Source of the DNA: Chitinophagaceae bacterium
Lineage (GTDB): Bacteria > Bacteroidota > Bacteroidia > Chitinophagales > Chitinophagaceae
NCBI GenBank assembly: GCA_947447465.1
Contig: CANFKE010000008.1
Span: 42,287 to 106,286 of the forward strand
DNA length: 64,000 nucleotides
Direction: 5' to 3'
The translations under genes and the position numbers were made by a program. The notes beneath the pieces are model-generated. The model was not told where the DNA came from, searched no databases, and saw only the letters and a program-made list of their open reading frames with translations. Below are positions 25,466-34,204 of the stretch, in pieces (the stretch's first letter is position 1; each line of letters begins with the position of its first letter).

Positions 25466-25495
25466 GCCTCTGAAAGTAGTCTTTCAGAGGCTTTA
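25466..25495 (+). terminator. Terminator after the YqaE-like gene
   Basis: GCCTCTGAAAG and CTTTCAGAGGC form an 11-bp stem around TAGT, followed by a T-rich tract. It lies about 85 nt after the stop. Confidence 0.8.
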
Positions 25496-25545
25496 TTATT
25501 TTTAGCAGGTTTGCTATTGCTATCTTTGATCTATAAAACAGAAGT

Positions 25546-26310
25546 ATGTCTATTACACATGAAAGTGAGCTTGAGGGGATGAAAAAGATAAGTGAGGCGG
25601 TAGCTATAACTTTAAGTAAAATGCGAGCGTATGCACAGCCCGGCATGAGTACCAAAGAGTTGGATGAATTCGGGGGTGCAATACTTACAGCCTTCGGGGC
25701 CCGTTCCGCGCCATTACTTACCTATGGTTTTCCGGGGTGGACCTGTATCAGTACTAACAATGAGGTAGCGCATGGTATTCCTTCTGAGCATAAAATATTG
25801 AAAGAGGGTGATCTGGTGAATATTGATGTATCGGCTGAATTAGGAGGGTTTTGGTCGGATAATGGAGGGTCTTTTGTTCTTGGGTCTGATACCCAAAAGC
25901 ACGGTCATCTGGTCGAATCGTCTAAAGATATATTGTACAAGGCCATCAGTAATATTCGCGGGGGCATACGCATATCTGAAATCGGGCATCTTATAGAAAA
26001 GGAAGCCAAAAAAGCGGGACTTACAGTGATACGTAATCTTGTAGGGCATGGAGTGGGGCGCAGCCTTCATGAAGCACCGAACGAGATCCCTTGTTATTAT
26101 GACCGGTTCAATCGCACACGATTCAAAAAGAACAGCGTTGTAGCCATAGAAACCTTTATCTCTACCGGAGCTAAATATGCTGTAGAGAAAGGCGATGGCT
26201 GGACATATATTACGAATGACGGCAGTTTTGTGGCCCAGCATGAACATACAATAGTGGTAACAGATGATGTGCCAATGATACTTACAGCTGACAATGGAAT
26301 ATGGAATTGA
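25546..26310 (+). CDS. map: Type I methionyl aminopeptidase
   Basis: A 254-residue enzyme that removes the initiator methionine from nascent proteins. The pita-bread metal ligands are visible: the Asp pair in VNIDVSAELGGFWSDNGGSF, His in NLVGHGVGRSLHEAPN, Glu in VAIETFIST and Glu in QHEHTIVVTDD. GHGVGRxxHE is a family hallmark. A -7 box TATCTTTG at 25521-25528 lies 17 nt before the ATG. It is not in the ribosomal-protein operon where map often sits, so this could be a second copy in the genome. Confidence 0.92.
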   Translation: MSITHESELEGMKKISEAVAITLSKMRAYAQPGMSTKELDEFGGAILTAFGARSAPLLTYGFPGWTCISTNNEVAHGIPSEHKILKEGDLVNIDVSAELGGFWSDNGGSFVLGSDTQKHGHLVESSKDILYKAISNIRGGIRISEIGHLIEKEAKKAGLTVIRNLVGHGVGRSLHEAPNEIPCYYDRFNRTRFKKNSVVAIETFISTGAKYAVEKGDGWTYITNDGSFVAQHEHTIVVTDDVPMILTADNGIWN

Positions 26311-26450
26311 TAAGAGGGGAAGAAAACGGCACGGCGTTTGCAAAGAGAAGCGGTAATACCCAAATGTGGAAAATGTTTTCTGTGGCAAAGGGTATGATTT
26401 TTTAAAATTGTGAATCAATTCGGTACATTGCTGCCCTGTAGGCCTTGAGC

Positions 26451-29051
26451 ATGAGTATAAAAGCGTCTGTAATATTTATTTTATTCTTTTTCCTTTGTTT
26501 ACCCGTATGGGCTCAGACAACAGACACTGTGCGCCATACAGATACAGGAGGCAAAGTAGCGTACAGTGATACAGCGCGTAAAGACACTGCGAAAGCAGTT
26601 GTGCAGGAAGGATATGTAATCAATGGCAAGGTAGAAGACATGAATACGAGTGAAGGTATTCCCTTTGCTGTGGTCTATTTTCCCCATGCTATGATCGGAA
26701 CTACTGCTGATATGGATGGCAAGTTCTCGGTAGTGATGGATGCGATACCCAATGATACCCTGCGAATATCTGCAATGGGGTATAAGACCGTAAATAAAAC
26801 TGTGGTCAATACGGGTAAACATGAATACAATTTTATTATAGAACTGGAGCGATCTAATAACCAGCTGAAGGAAGCGGTGATCACCGCAAGCGGGGAAGAT
26901 CCGGGCGTGATTTTGATGAGAAAGATCATTGCTCATAAACCGAATAATGATCCGGACAGGATAGATAATTACAGCTATGAGGCATACAACAGGTTGGAGG
27001 CCGATCTGCAAAGGCTGAACCGGTCGCAGTTTCAGAAGATACCACTGCTTAAGAACTATAGCTTCATTTTTGATAACCTGGATACGGTATCTGAAACCAA
27101 GCCCTATCTGCCTCTGTATATGACAGAGACCATCTCTGATTACTACTTTAACCGGAAGCCCAAGAAACAAAGAGAGTTCATTAAGGCAAGTATGGTGAAA
27201 GGAGTCAATAATGAGAATATTGTCAAGTATCTGGGAACGTTGTATCAGAATGTGAATGTGTATAAAAACTTCATTCCTGTTTTTGATAAAAAGTTCATTT
27301 CTCCTATCAGTAATGATGGGATATTCTATTACAGGTATAAGATCAAAGATACACAGTCGGCATACGGGCATCGCATCATACTGGTGCAGTTCACTCCTAA
27401 ACGTGCGGGTGAAAGCTGCTTTGAGGGCGACTTTTGGGTTGCTGATACGACCTTTGCTATACAGCGTATCAGTATGGACGTATCTAAACTGGCCAATATC
27501 AATTGGGTGGACAGGATCAGTCTGTTTCAGGAGTTCGCACCAATGGGTGACGACGATACCTGGTTTTGCGTAAAGGATAAATTTATTGCCAACTTCACCA
27601 TTTACGGAGCACAGAAATTGCCCGGCTTCATAGGCAGGAAGACCACAACATATCATAAGATAAAGCTCAATGACATCAATACACAAAAGGTGCTCAACGA
27701 CCCTCAGTATAAGGAGGATATCATCAAAGCTGACTCTGCCAAACATATGAGTGACGGCTGGTGGATGAGTAATCGTCCCGACTCGTTGTCTAAAAATGAG
27801 AAGGCGATCTATAAGATGGTAGATACCATTAACAATATGCCTATTACTACGGTATATAAAAATACCATCACATTTCTTGCCAGTGGGGTAAAGGACATTG
27901 GCTGGCTGCAATTGGGGCCTTATTACTATTTGTACAGTACTAACCCGGTAGAGGGCAACAGGTTCCGTATATCGTTGGGTACTTCGAGGAAATTGAAGGA
28001 TGCGCACTTTACAGGCTTTCTGGCATATGGCGATAAGGATAAGGAATTCAAATATGGTGCATCGGGTCTGTGGGTGCTGAACAGATCTCCGAGAATGACT
28101 GTTTACGGATATTATGCTCATGACATCAATCAGACGACCAATTATTATGATCAGGTGGGCAGTGATAATATCTTCAGTACGTTCTTCCGTAAGTCGGGAG
28201 TGCCGTGGAAGCTTGCCTTTTCTAATGATGAGCGGGTGGAATTCTATAAGGAATATTACAGCGGGTTCAGCCATAAGCTGATAATGCAGCACAGACAGTT
28301 CACTCCATATGCGCCACTGCCAACTACCGACATTTTTGTAGATAAAGACAATAATCCCAGCAAGAGCGTCATCAGTACTGAGGTGGGGTTGGAATTCAAG
28401 TTTGCGTACAAACAAAAATATCTGGAGGGATTGTATCAGCGTACAAGACTGGCCAACAAATGGCCTATACTGAAGCTGGAGATCACTGCCGGAATGAAGG
28501 GGGTATTGAACAGCGCCTACGAATACCAGAAGGTTCGTTTTGCTGTGTCTGAAAGTATCAATATCCCTCCGTTCGGTCATCTCTATTATAATCTGTTTGC
28601 GGGTAAGTATTTTGGTAAGTTGCCCTATCCTCTGTTAGAGATACATCCGGGCAATGAATATTATTACTACAATAAGTATGCTTTTCAGATGATGAACAAT
28701 TATGAGTTCCTGAGTGATGAGTATTGTGGTTTCAACATAGAGCATAATATAGGTGGCGGTGTATTTAACAGGATACCATTGCTGAAAAAATTAAAATGGC
28801 GTCAGTTCTGGACCGCCAAGGGAGTAGTAGGCACACTCAGCAAGACCAATCAGGAGCTTAATTTAAGACCAACAGACTTTCCGTTCCGCACCCTGAAGGG
28901 GCAACCCTATCTGGAGTTGGGTACGGGTATATCTAATATCTTTCAGGTATTCCGTATTGACTTCGTATGGCGTGTCAATCCCAAGCCTATTTCAGATGAG
29001 GCCAAGTCTAAATACTTCGGCATCTTCGGCAGCGCTAATTTTGAATTCTAG
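26451..29051 (+). CDS. DUF5686/carboxypeptidase-regulatory outer-membrane protein
   Basis: About 866 residues. The signal is MSIKASVIFILFFFLCLPVW, cut near AQT. Residues ~50-130 form a carboxypeptidase-like regulatory domain (INGKVEDMNTSEGIPFAVVY, GKFSVVMDAIPNDTLRISAM). The remainder matches the DUF5686 family, a large beta-rich region with many aromatic strands (FTGFLAYGDKDKEFKYGASG) and a barrel-like C-terminus (YFGIFGSANFEF). The family is Bacteroidota-specific and probably sits in the outer membrane; its function is not established. The frame opens at a TTG 6 nt earlier, but ATG 26451 is preferred. The long ORF on the opposite strand is its shadow. Confidence 0.85.
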   Translation: MSIKASVIFILFFFLCLPVWAQTTDTVRHTDTGGKVAYSDTARKDTAKAVVQEGYVINGKVEDMNTSEGIPFAVVYFPHAMIGTTADMDGKFSVVMDAIPNDTLRISAMGYKTVNKTVVNTGKHEYNFIIELERSNNQLKEAVITASGEDPGVILMRKIIAHKPNNDPDRIDNYSYEAYNRLEADLQRLNRSQFQKIPLLKNYSFIFDNLDTVSETKPYLPLYMTETISDYYFNRKPKKQREFIKASMVKGVNNENIVKYLGTLYQNVNVYKNFIPVFDKKFISPISNDGIFYYRYKIKDTQSAYGHRIILVQFTPKRAGESCFEGDFWVADTTFAIQRISMDVSKLANINWVDRISLFQEFAPMGDDDTWFCVKDKFIANFTIYGAQKLPGFIGRKTTTYHKIKLNDINTQKVLNDPQYKEDIIKADSAKHMSDGWWMSNRPDSLSKNEKAIYKMVDTINNMPITTVYKNTITFLASGVKDIGWLQLGPYYYLYSTNPVEGNRFRISLGTSRKLKDAHFTGFLAYGDKDKEFKYGASGLWVLNRSPRMTVYGYYAHDINQTTNYYDQVGSDNIFSTFFRKSGVPWKLAFSNDERVEFYKEYYSGFSHKLIMQHRQFTPYAPLPTTDIFVDKDNNPSKSVISTEVGLEFKFAYKQKYLEGLYQRTRLANKWPILKLEITAGMKGVLNSAYEYQKVRFAVSESINIPPFGHLYYNLFAGKYFGKLPYPLLEIHPGNEYYYYNKYAFQMMNNYEFLSDEYCGFNIEHNIGGGVFNRIPLLKKLKWRQFWTAKGVVGTLSKTNQELNLRPTDFPFRTLKGQPYLELGTGISNIFQVFRIDFVWRVNPKPISDEAKSKYFGIFGSANFEF

Positions 29052-29083
29052 TGCTTTGTTGGTAACCTCTTTACCGGTTTAGA

Positions 29084-29284
29084 AAAGTGGCAGTTTTTAA
29101 TAAAAGTGGCAATTTTTGTCTTTCATTTTTGTTGAAAATGGCTATAGGTAAGGTTTTAGGGTGATCTGACCAATTGCCACTTTCTGCCACTTTCTGCCAC
29201 ATGTTGCCACTTTTTCTTCCACTGCCTCGTCCCTAAATAGGTTTACACATTGGTCAGGTATTCCCTGTATTTGTTTACTGCCAC
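29084..29284. repeat. TGCCACTTT/AAAGTGGCA repeat cluster, partly 10-bp phased
   Basis: AAAGTGGCA occurs at 29084-29092 and 29103-29111. Its complement core TGCCAC starts at 29175, 29185, 29195 and 29205, exactly 10 nt apart, and again at 29279. Seven copies in 200 nt of non-coding DNA, in both orientations and on one helical face, suggest protein-binding sites. Confidence 0.6.
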
Positions 29285-29404
29285 CTGTAAGACAGGTACC
29301 CAATTCTATATTGATATATAATCGATATAACGAAACCAATGCGTCGGGGGTATCTTTTTATCACAAAGGTGGGGCAGGGACGGGAGCTATGCAAAACAGA
29401 AATA

Positions 29405-29455
29405 CATGGTGGTACGGAAAGTGTACCATGATGGTACGAAAAGTGTACCACCATG
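29405..29455. repeat. Nested palindrome with GGTAC tandem units
   Basis: CATGGTGGTAC (29405-29415) is inverted as GTACCACCATG (29445-29455). Inside, GGTACGnAAAGTGTACC occurs twice with a 22-nt period (from 29411 and 29433). The structure could extrude as a cruciform or bind a dimeric protein. Confidence 0.55.
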
Positions 29456-29466
29456 GAAAAAAGTTG

Positions 29467-29475
29467 TGTGGATAA
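29467..29475 (-). promoter_or_regulatory. Exact DnaA box
   Basis: TGTGGATAA on the plus strand is the complement of the consensus DnaA box TTATCCACA. Weak two-mismatch relatives lie near 29239 and 29350. An A+T-rich stretch (about 29568-29615) follows. Confidence 0.45.
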
Positions 29476-29719
29476 GTGCGGGTAAGTAATTCATATTGTG
29501 ATGGATATGAGTGATGTTTTATGTGTTTTGAAAAAATGGAGGGAGAGCGTGAAATTAGGATGTTCGTAATGCATTATAATAATATATTTTTTTGATAAAT
29601 ATTGCTAATATATTGGTGGTGAGCGTCGCATTAACCCTAGACAGATAAAGTAGCTGAGTATAGGAAAATATATGTATTTCTCCCGCACGCCTATTGATTT
29701 ATATCATAGGGTGTCTTTT

Positions 29720-29749
29720 TTGCAAATCCGAGGTATCCGATTAACTTTG
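29720..29749 (+). promoter_or_regulatory. Promoter of gcvP
   Basis: TTG (29720-29722), a 19-nt spacer and TAACTTTG (29742-29749) match the Bacteroidota vegetative promoter exactly. The ATG follows 41 nt downstream. Confidence 0.75.
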
Positions 29750-29790
29750 GGCAACTTTTTACAATAAGTAGTCAATTTAACTTTAGAGAT

Positions 29791-32670
29791 ATGAATTTAT
29801 TTTCTGTTCAGAGTGCAGAGTTCACCGGTCGCCACATAGGCCCGAATGAGAATGATACTAAGGAAATGCTGAATACTATAGGTATTGGCAGCATGGAAGA
29901 ATTGATTGGTCGTACGGTTCCGTCGGCTATCCGAATGGACCATGAACTGGCGCTTCCGGGAGCTATGAGTGAGGCTGCATACCTGACAATGGTAAAGGCA
30001 ATATCTGATAAGAATAAGGTTTTTAAGAACTACATAGGTCAGGGTTACTACGATACGCACACCCCAAGTGTGATACTGCGTAACATTTTTGAAAACCCGG
30101 GATGGTACACACAGTACACTCCGTATCAGGCTGAGATAGCACAGGGTCGTTTGGAGAGTTTGCTGAACTATCAGACGATGATCTGCGATCTTACCGGCAT
30201 GCCGCTTACCAACGCTTCTTTGCTGGATGAGGCTACTGCTGCCGCAGAAGCAATGGCGATGTTCTTCCATATGCTGAACAAAGATGAAAATAATATTACC
30301 CGCCCTAAGTTCTTTGTAGATCATGATGTATTTGCACAGACCAAGGATGTGGTAGTGACCCGTGCTACACCACTGGGTATAGAAGTGGTGTTTGGCGACT
30401 ACAGAATAGCTGATATCGATGTTACTTATTTTGGTGCATTGGTACAATATCCTGATGCTAAGGGTAGCATTGAAGATCACCGTGGTTTCATCAATACTAT
30501 GCATGAGGCCGGTGGCTATGTAGCTATGGCTACCGATCTGCTTGCACTTACATTGTTAACTCCTCCGGGTGAACTTGGTGCTGATGTGGCACTGGGTACT
30601 GCACAGCGCTTTGGCGTGCCTATGGGCTTTGGTGGACCTCATGCTGCATTCTTTGCAACAAAGGATGATTTCAAGCGCCAGATCCCGGGCCGTATCATTG
30701 GTATCAGTATAGATGCTCAGGGTAACCGTGCATTGCGTATGGCACTGCAGACCCGTGAGCAGCACATCAAGAGAGAGAAAGCAACTTCAAATATCTGTAC
30801 CGCTCAGGCATTGCTGGCCAACATGGCTGCTATGTATGCCGTATATCATGGTCCTGATGGACTTACAAGAATTGCTAAGCGTGTTGCCGCTCTTACACAG
30901 GCATTGGGAGATTCATTGGTAGCAGCAGGATTCAAATTGCACAGCAAGAATTTCTTCGATACAGTAACTGTAATGGTCAATGACAGTGATGTTATCCGCA
31001 CCAAGGCAGAAGCACATGGCATCAACTTCCGTTATCATGCAGGTAATGCTGTTGGTATCTCACTTGATGAGACCACTACTGCAGATGATCTGATGGCGAT
31101 AATGAGTGTATTCATCGACATTGATTCAACGGTGTCTCTGAGCCTGGATGAGGAAATGATATTGGAACATATTCCTACATCATTGACACGTACCAGCGAA
31201 TTTTTGAATCAGCATGTATTTAACGCTCACCACAGCGAAACGCAGATGATGCGTTACATCAAGCTGTTGGAAAATAAGGATCTTAGCCTGAACACCAGCA
31301 TGATCTCTTTAGGCTCTTGCACCATGAAGCTGAACGCAGCATCAGAAATGATGCCATTGAGCTGGGCTAACTGGAGCAAGATGCATCCGTTCCAACCAAA
31401 AGATCAGACTTTGGGATATGAGCAGATGGCCAAGGAATTATCTGACTACCTGTGCGAGATCACCGCATTTGATGCGTGCAGTCTGCAGCCTAACAGCGGT
31501 GCTCAGGGTGAGTATGCAGGTCTGCTTACTATTCGCGGTTATCATGAGAGCCGTGGTGACAGCCACCGTGATGTGATCCTGATCCCTATTTCGGCACATG
31601 GTACCAATCCTGCAAGTGCAGTAATGGTAGGCTATAAAGTGGTTGTAGTAAAGGCACTGGAAAATGGTTATATTGATGTAGAAGATCTGAAGCTGAAGGC
31701 AGCACAACATGCAGCTAATCTTGCAGGTATCATGATCACTTACCCAAGTACTTACGGTGTTTATGAAGAGACAGTAAAAGATATTACCGAGATAGTACAC
31801 AGCTATGGCGGACAGGTGTATATGGATGGTGCCAACATGAATGCTCAGGTAGGACTTACCGCTCCAGGGCTGATAGGCGCTGACGTTTGCCACCTGAACC
31901 TGCACAAGACCTTTGCGATACCACATGGTGGTGGCGGACCGGGCATGGGCCCTATCTGCGTGCGTAAGCACCTTGCGCCATTCCTTCCGGGTCATGCTGA
32001 GTGGTCTGCCGGCAGCGATAAGCCACAGCATGCAGTTTCTGCGGCACCTTATGGCTCTGCTAGCATCTTGCTGATATCATATGCTTACATCCGTATGCTG
32101 GGACCTATCGGTGTGCGTAAGTCAACTGAATATGCAATACTAAATGCTAACTATATGCGTGCCCGTTTGCAGAACGATTTCGACATTCTGTACACCGGCA
32201 GCGGTGGTACCTGCGCGCATGAGTTCATTGTAGATCTTCGTCCGTTCAAGAAGAGTGCAGAGATCGAAGCATCAGATGTTGCGAAGCGTTTGATAGACTA
32301 TGGTTTCCATGCGCCTACAATGAGCTTCCCTGTGGCCGGAACAATAATGATAGAGCCTACAGAGAGTGAGGATAAGGCAGAGCTCGATCGTTTCTGCGAT
32401 GCGCTGTTGGGTATTCGCGCTGAGATCCGTGCAATAGAAGAAGGTAAGATGGATCGTGCAGACAATCCGCTGAAGAATGCGCCACACACACAGGCGGTAG
32501 TAACTGCCAATGAGTGGAGCCATGCTTACAGCCGTCAGCAGGCAGCTTATCCTTTGCCATATGTTAAGAACAACAAGTTCTGGCCAAGCGTAGCCCGTGT
32601 GAATGATACCTATGGCGATCGTAACCTGGTATGTACTTGTGAGCCTACAGAGGCTTATATGGAAGCATAA
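29791..32670 (+). CDS. gcvP: Glycine dehydrogenase (P protein of glycine cleavage system)
   Basis: A 959-residue fused P protein of usual length. The N-terminal half includes [20 protein letters not shown] and the Gly-rich [15 protein letters not shown]. The C-terminal half has [36 protein letters not shown] and the PLP lysine in [20 protein letters not shown]. The enzyme decarboxylates glycine and passes the aminomethyl group to lipoylated GcvH. gcvT and gcvH are not adjacent. It has its own consensus promoter and a strong terminator, so it is a single-gene unit. Confidence 0.95.
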   Translation: MNLFSVQSAEFTGRHIGPNENDTKEMLNTIGIGSMEELIGRTVPSAIRMDHELALPGAMSEAAYLTMVKAISDKNKVFKNYIGQGYYDTHTPSVILRNIFENPGWYTQYTPYQAEIAQGRLESLLNYQTMICDLTGMPLTNASLLDEATAAAEAMAMFFHMLNKDENNITRPKFFVDHDVFAQTKDVVVTRATPLGIEVVFGDYRIADIDVTYFGALVQYPDAKGSIEDHRGFINTMHEAGGYVAMATDLLALTLLTPPGELGADVALGTAQRFGVPMGFGGPHAAFFATKDDFKRQIPGRIIGISIDAQGNRALRMALQTREQHIKREKATSNICTAQALLANMAAMYAVYHGPDGLTRIAKRVAALTQALGDSLVAAGFKLHSKNFFDTVTVMVNDSDVIRTKAEAHGINFRYHAGNAVGISLDETTTADDLMAIMSVFIDIDSTVSLSLDEEMILEHIPTSLTRTSEFLNQHVFNAHHSETQMMRYIKLLENKDLSLNTSMISLGSCTMKLNAASEMMPLSWANWSKMHPFQPKDQTLGYEQMAKELSDYLCEITAFDACSLQPNSGAQGEYAGLLTIRGYHESRGDSHRDVILIPISAHGTNPASAVMVGYKVVVVKALENGYIDVEDLKLKAAQHAANLAGIMITYPSTYGVYEETVKDITEIVHSYGGQVYMDGANMNAQVGLTAPGLIGADVCHLNLHKTFAIPHGGGGPGMGPICVRKHLAPFLPGHAEWSAGSDKPQHAVSAAPYGSASILLISYAYIRMLGPIGVRKSTEYAILNANYMRARLQNDFDILYTGSGGTCAHEFIVDLRPFKKSAEIEASDVAKRLIDYGFHAPTMSFPVAGTIMIEPTESEDKAELDRFCDALLGIRAEIRAIEEGKMDRADNPLKNAPHTQAVVTANEWSHAYSRQQAAYPLPYVKNNKFWPSVARVNDTYGDRNLVCTCEPTEAYMEA

Positions 32671-32690
32671 CTTTGAATAGTAATCGATCT

Positions 32691-32719
32691 AAGAAGCCCC
32701 GCAAGTGCGGGGCTTCTTT
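32691..32719 (+). terminator. Terminator of gcvP
   Basis: AAGAAGCCCCGC and GCGGGGCTTCTT form a 12-bp stem around AAGT, followed by a short T-rich tail. Confidence 0.85.
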
Positions 32720-32898
32720 ATTTATGGGATGTTGGTCAAAATGCCGGGTGCTAAGGTGTGACGTTCTCGGATGATGAACTATCGATATACCTCAAAGAGT
32801 GATCATTATCATACTGGACCAACAATTAATTAATTCACTTCGCTAGTTCTTTTTAATAGCTTTACGCAATTATTAAGTACTAGTAAAAATAATTTATA

Positions 32899-34158
32899 AT
32901 GGAAAGGAAGTTCAGTCCGGAGAGTTTAATGATGTCATATGGCTATAAGCCGGAATTATCTGAGGGGGCCATCAAGAGTCCCATTTTCCAGACATCGACA
33001 TTCGTATTCAAGAGTGCACAGGAGGGAAAAGATTTTTTTGAGGTTGCTTACGGACATCGTGCCAAGCATGCCGGCGAGGAGCTTGGTCTGATCTATAGTC
33101 GTATCAATAACCCCGGTCTGGAGATAGTGGAGAACAGGCTTACCTTGTGGGATGGTGCTGAAGAGTGCGCTGTATTTGAGAGTGGTATGTCGGCCATAAC
33201 AACTGTATTGCTTGAGTTCTTAAAGCCCGGAGATCTGTTGTTGATGAGTACGCCACTATATGGTGGTAGCGATCACTTCATCAAGAAGGTATTGCCCAAG
33301 TTCGGTATTCATGCCATATCGTTTCAGGTAGGGCAGACCACAGAAGACATCATAAAGCTGGTGCAGGATAGTGGTATGGCAGATAAGCTGGCGCTGATAC
33401 ATATAGAAACACCTGCCAACCCTACCAATGATCTGGTAGATATACAAGGGTGTAAGGAAGTGGCCCGCCATTTTTCAACTGCGGAAAAAGAAGTGTATCT
33501 GGCAGTAGATAATACTTATATGGGGCCGGTATGGCAGCATCCGCTGCAGCATGGTGCCGACTTGGTATTGTATTCGGCAACCAAGTATATAGGAGGACAT
33601 AGTGATCTGATAGCAGGTGCCTGTCTGGGTTCATCAGCGCTGATCACACGTATCAAGACCCTCCGCACTTTCCTGGGTAATATGGCCGCTCCATGGACCT
33701 GTTGGTTAATGATGCGCAGTCTTGAGACACTGAAGATAAGAATGGATATGCAGGCATTGAATGCCGAAAAGGTAGCAGCATTTCTGAACACACATCCACT
33801 TGTAGAAAAGGTATATTACATAGGTAATCTTACTGAAAAAGATGGCTTGCAGTATGAGATAAGGGAGCGCCAATGCCTGACCAATGGCGGTATGATCTCT
33901 TTTGATATCAAGGGTGGGGAAGCGCAGGCATTCAGGTTCCTTGATTCCCTGAAGCTGATAAAGCTGGCAGTTAGTCTGGGTGGTACCGAGAGTCTTGCAG
34001 AGCATCCGGCTACAATGACGCATGTGGATGTAGATCCGGCACACAGAAAGCAATTGTCGATCACCGAAAAGATGGTAAGGTTATCTATCGGTGTGGAGAA
34101 TTATAATGATATCATCTACGATATAGAGCAGGCGCTGGCATGCTCTGCTGATATGTAA
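32899..34158 (+). CDS. Cystathionine gamma-synthase family PLP enzyme
   Basis: A 419-residue trans-sulfuration enzyme (Cys/Met metabolism PLP family). Family features include IKSPIFQTSTFVF, LIYSRINNPGLEIVENRL, ESGMSAITTVLLEFLKPGD, YGGSDHFIKKVLP and the PLP lysine in DLVLYSATKYIGGHSDLIAG. The C-terminal part has VSLGGTESLAEHPATMTH and VRLSIGVEN. An insertion, VAYGHRAKHAGEELG, near residue 50 is typical of a sub-group named only at family level. It could be a cystathionine gamma-synthase, gamma-lyase or methionine gamma-lyase; sequence alone does not decide. No sulfur genes are adjacent. Confidence 0.85.
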   Translation: MERKFSPESLMMSYGYKPELSEGAIKSPIFQTSTFVFKSAQEGKDFFEVAYGHRAKHAGEELGLIYSRINNPGLEIVENRLTLWDGAEECAVFESGMSAITTVLLEFLKPGDLLLMSTPLYGGSDHFIKKVLPKFGIHAISFQVGQTTEDIIKLVQDSGMADKLALIHIETPANPTNDLVDIQGCKEVARHFSTAEKEVYLAVDNTYMGPVWQHPLQHGADLVLYSATKYIGGHSDLIAGACLGSSALITRIKTLRTFLGNMAAPWTCWLMMRSLETLKIRMDMQALNAEKVAAFLNTHPLVEKVYYIGNLTEKDGLQYEIRERQCLTNGGMISFDIKGGEAQAFRFLDSLKLIKLAVSLGGTESLAEHPATMTHVDVDPAHRKQLSITEKMVRLSIGVENYNDIIYDIEQALACSADM

Positions 34159-34166
34159 ATTATCTA

Positions 34167-34204
34167 TAGCTGCAGGTGGCTCATGCAAGAGTTGTCTGCA
34201 GCTA
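34167..34204. terminator. Hairpin between convergent genes
   Basis: TAGCTGCAG (34167-34175) pairs with CTGCAGCTA (34196-34204), just past the PLP-enzyme stop and overlapping the last codons of the convergent kinase gene. A short T run follows on the plus strand. Confidence 0.45.

Larger units (their letters stand above)
29052..29790. other. Repeat-rich non-coding block (candidate origin or control region)
   Basis: This 739-nt gap between the DUF5686 gene and gcvP has no credible ORF. It holds the TGCCAC repeats, the nested palindrome, one exact DnaA box, an A+T-rich tract containing TATAATAATATATTTTTTT, and the gcvP promoter at its right end. The combination resembles a replication origin or a heavily regulated promoter, but neither is proven. 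Confidence 0.4.

Noticed and set aside
26351..26376. Possible fourth GGTTACC-N13-GGTAT element on the minus strand
   Set aside because: GGTATTACC is present but the upstream box at the 13-nt distance reads GAAAACA, and no gene starts in the right place.
26499..28580. 693-codon open frame on the minus strand
   Set aside because: It is fully antisense to the DUF5686 gene, has no signal, domain or sensible composition, and arises from codon bias of the real gene.
29142..29339. 65-codon minus-strand frame in the repeat block
   Set aside because: It runs through the TGCCAC repeats and has a composition dictated by them; no support for translation.
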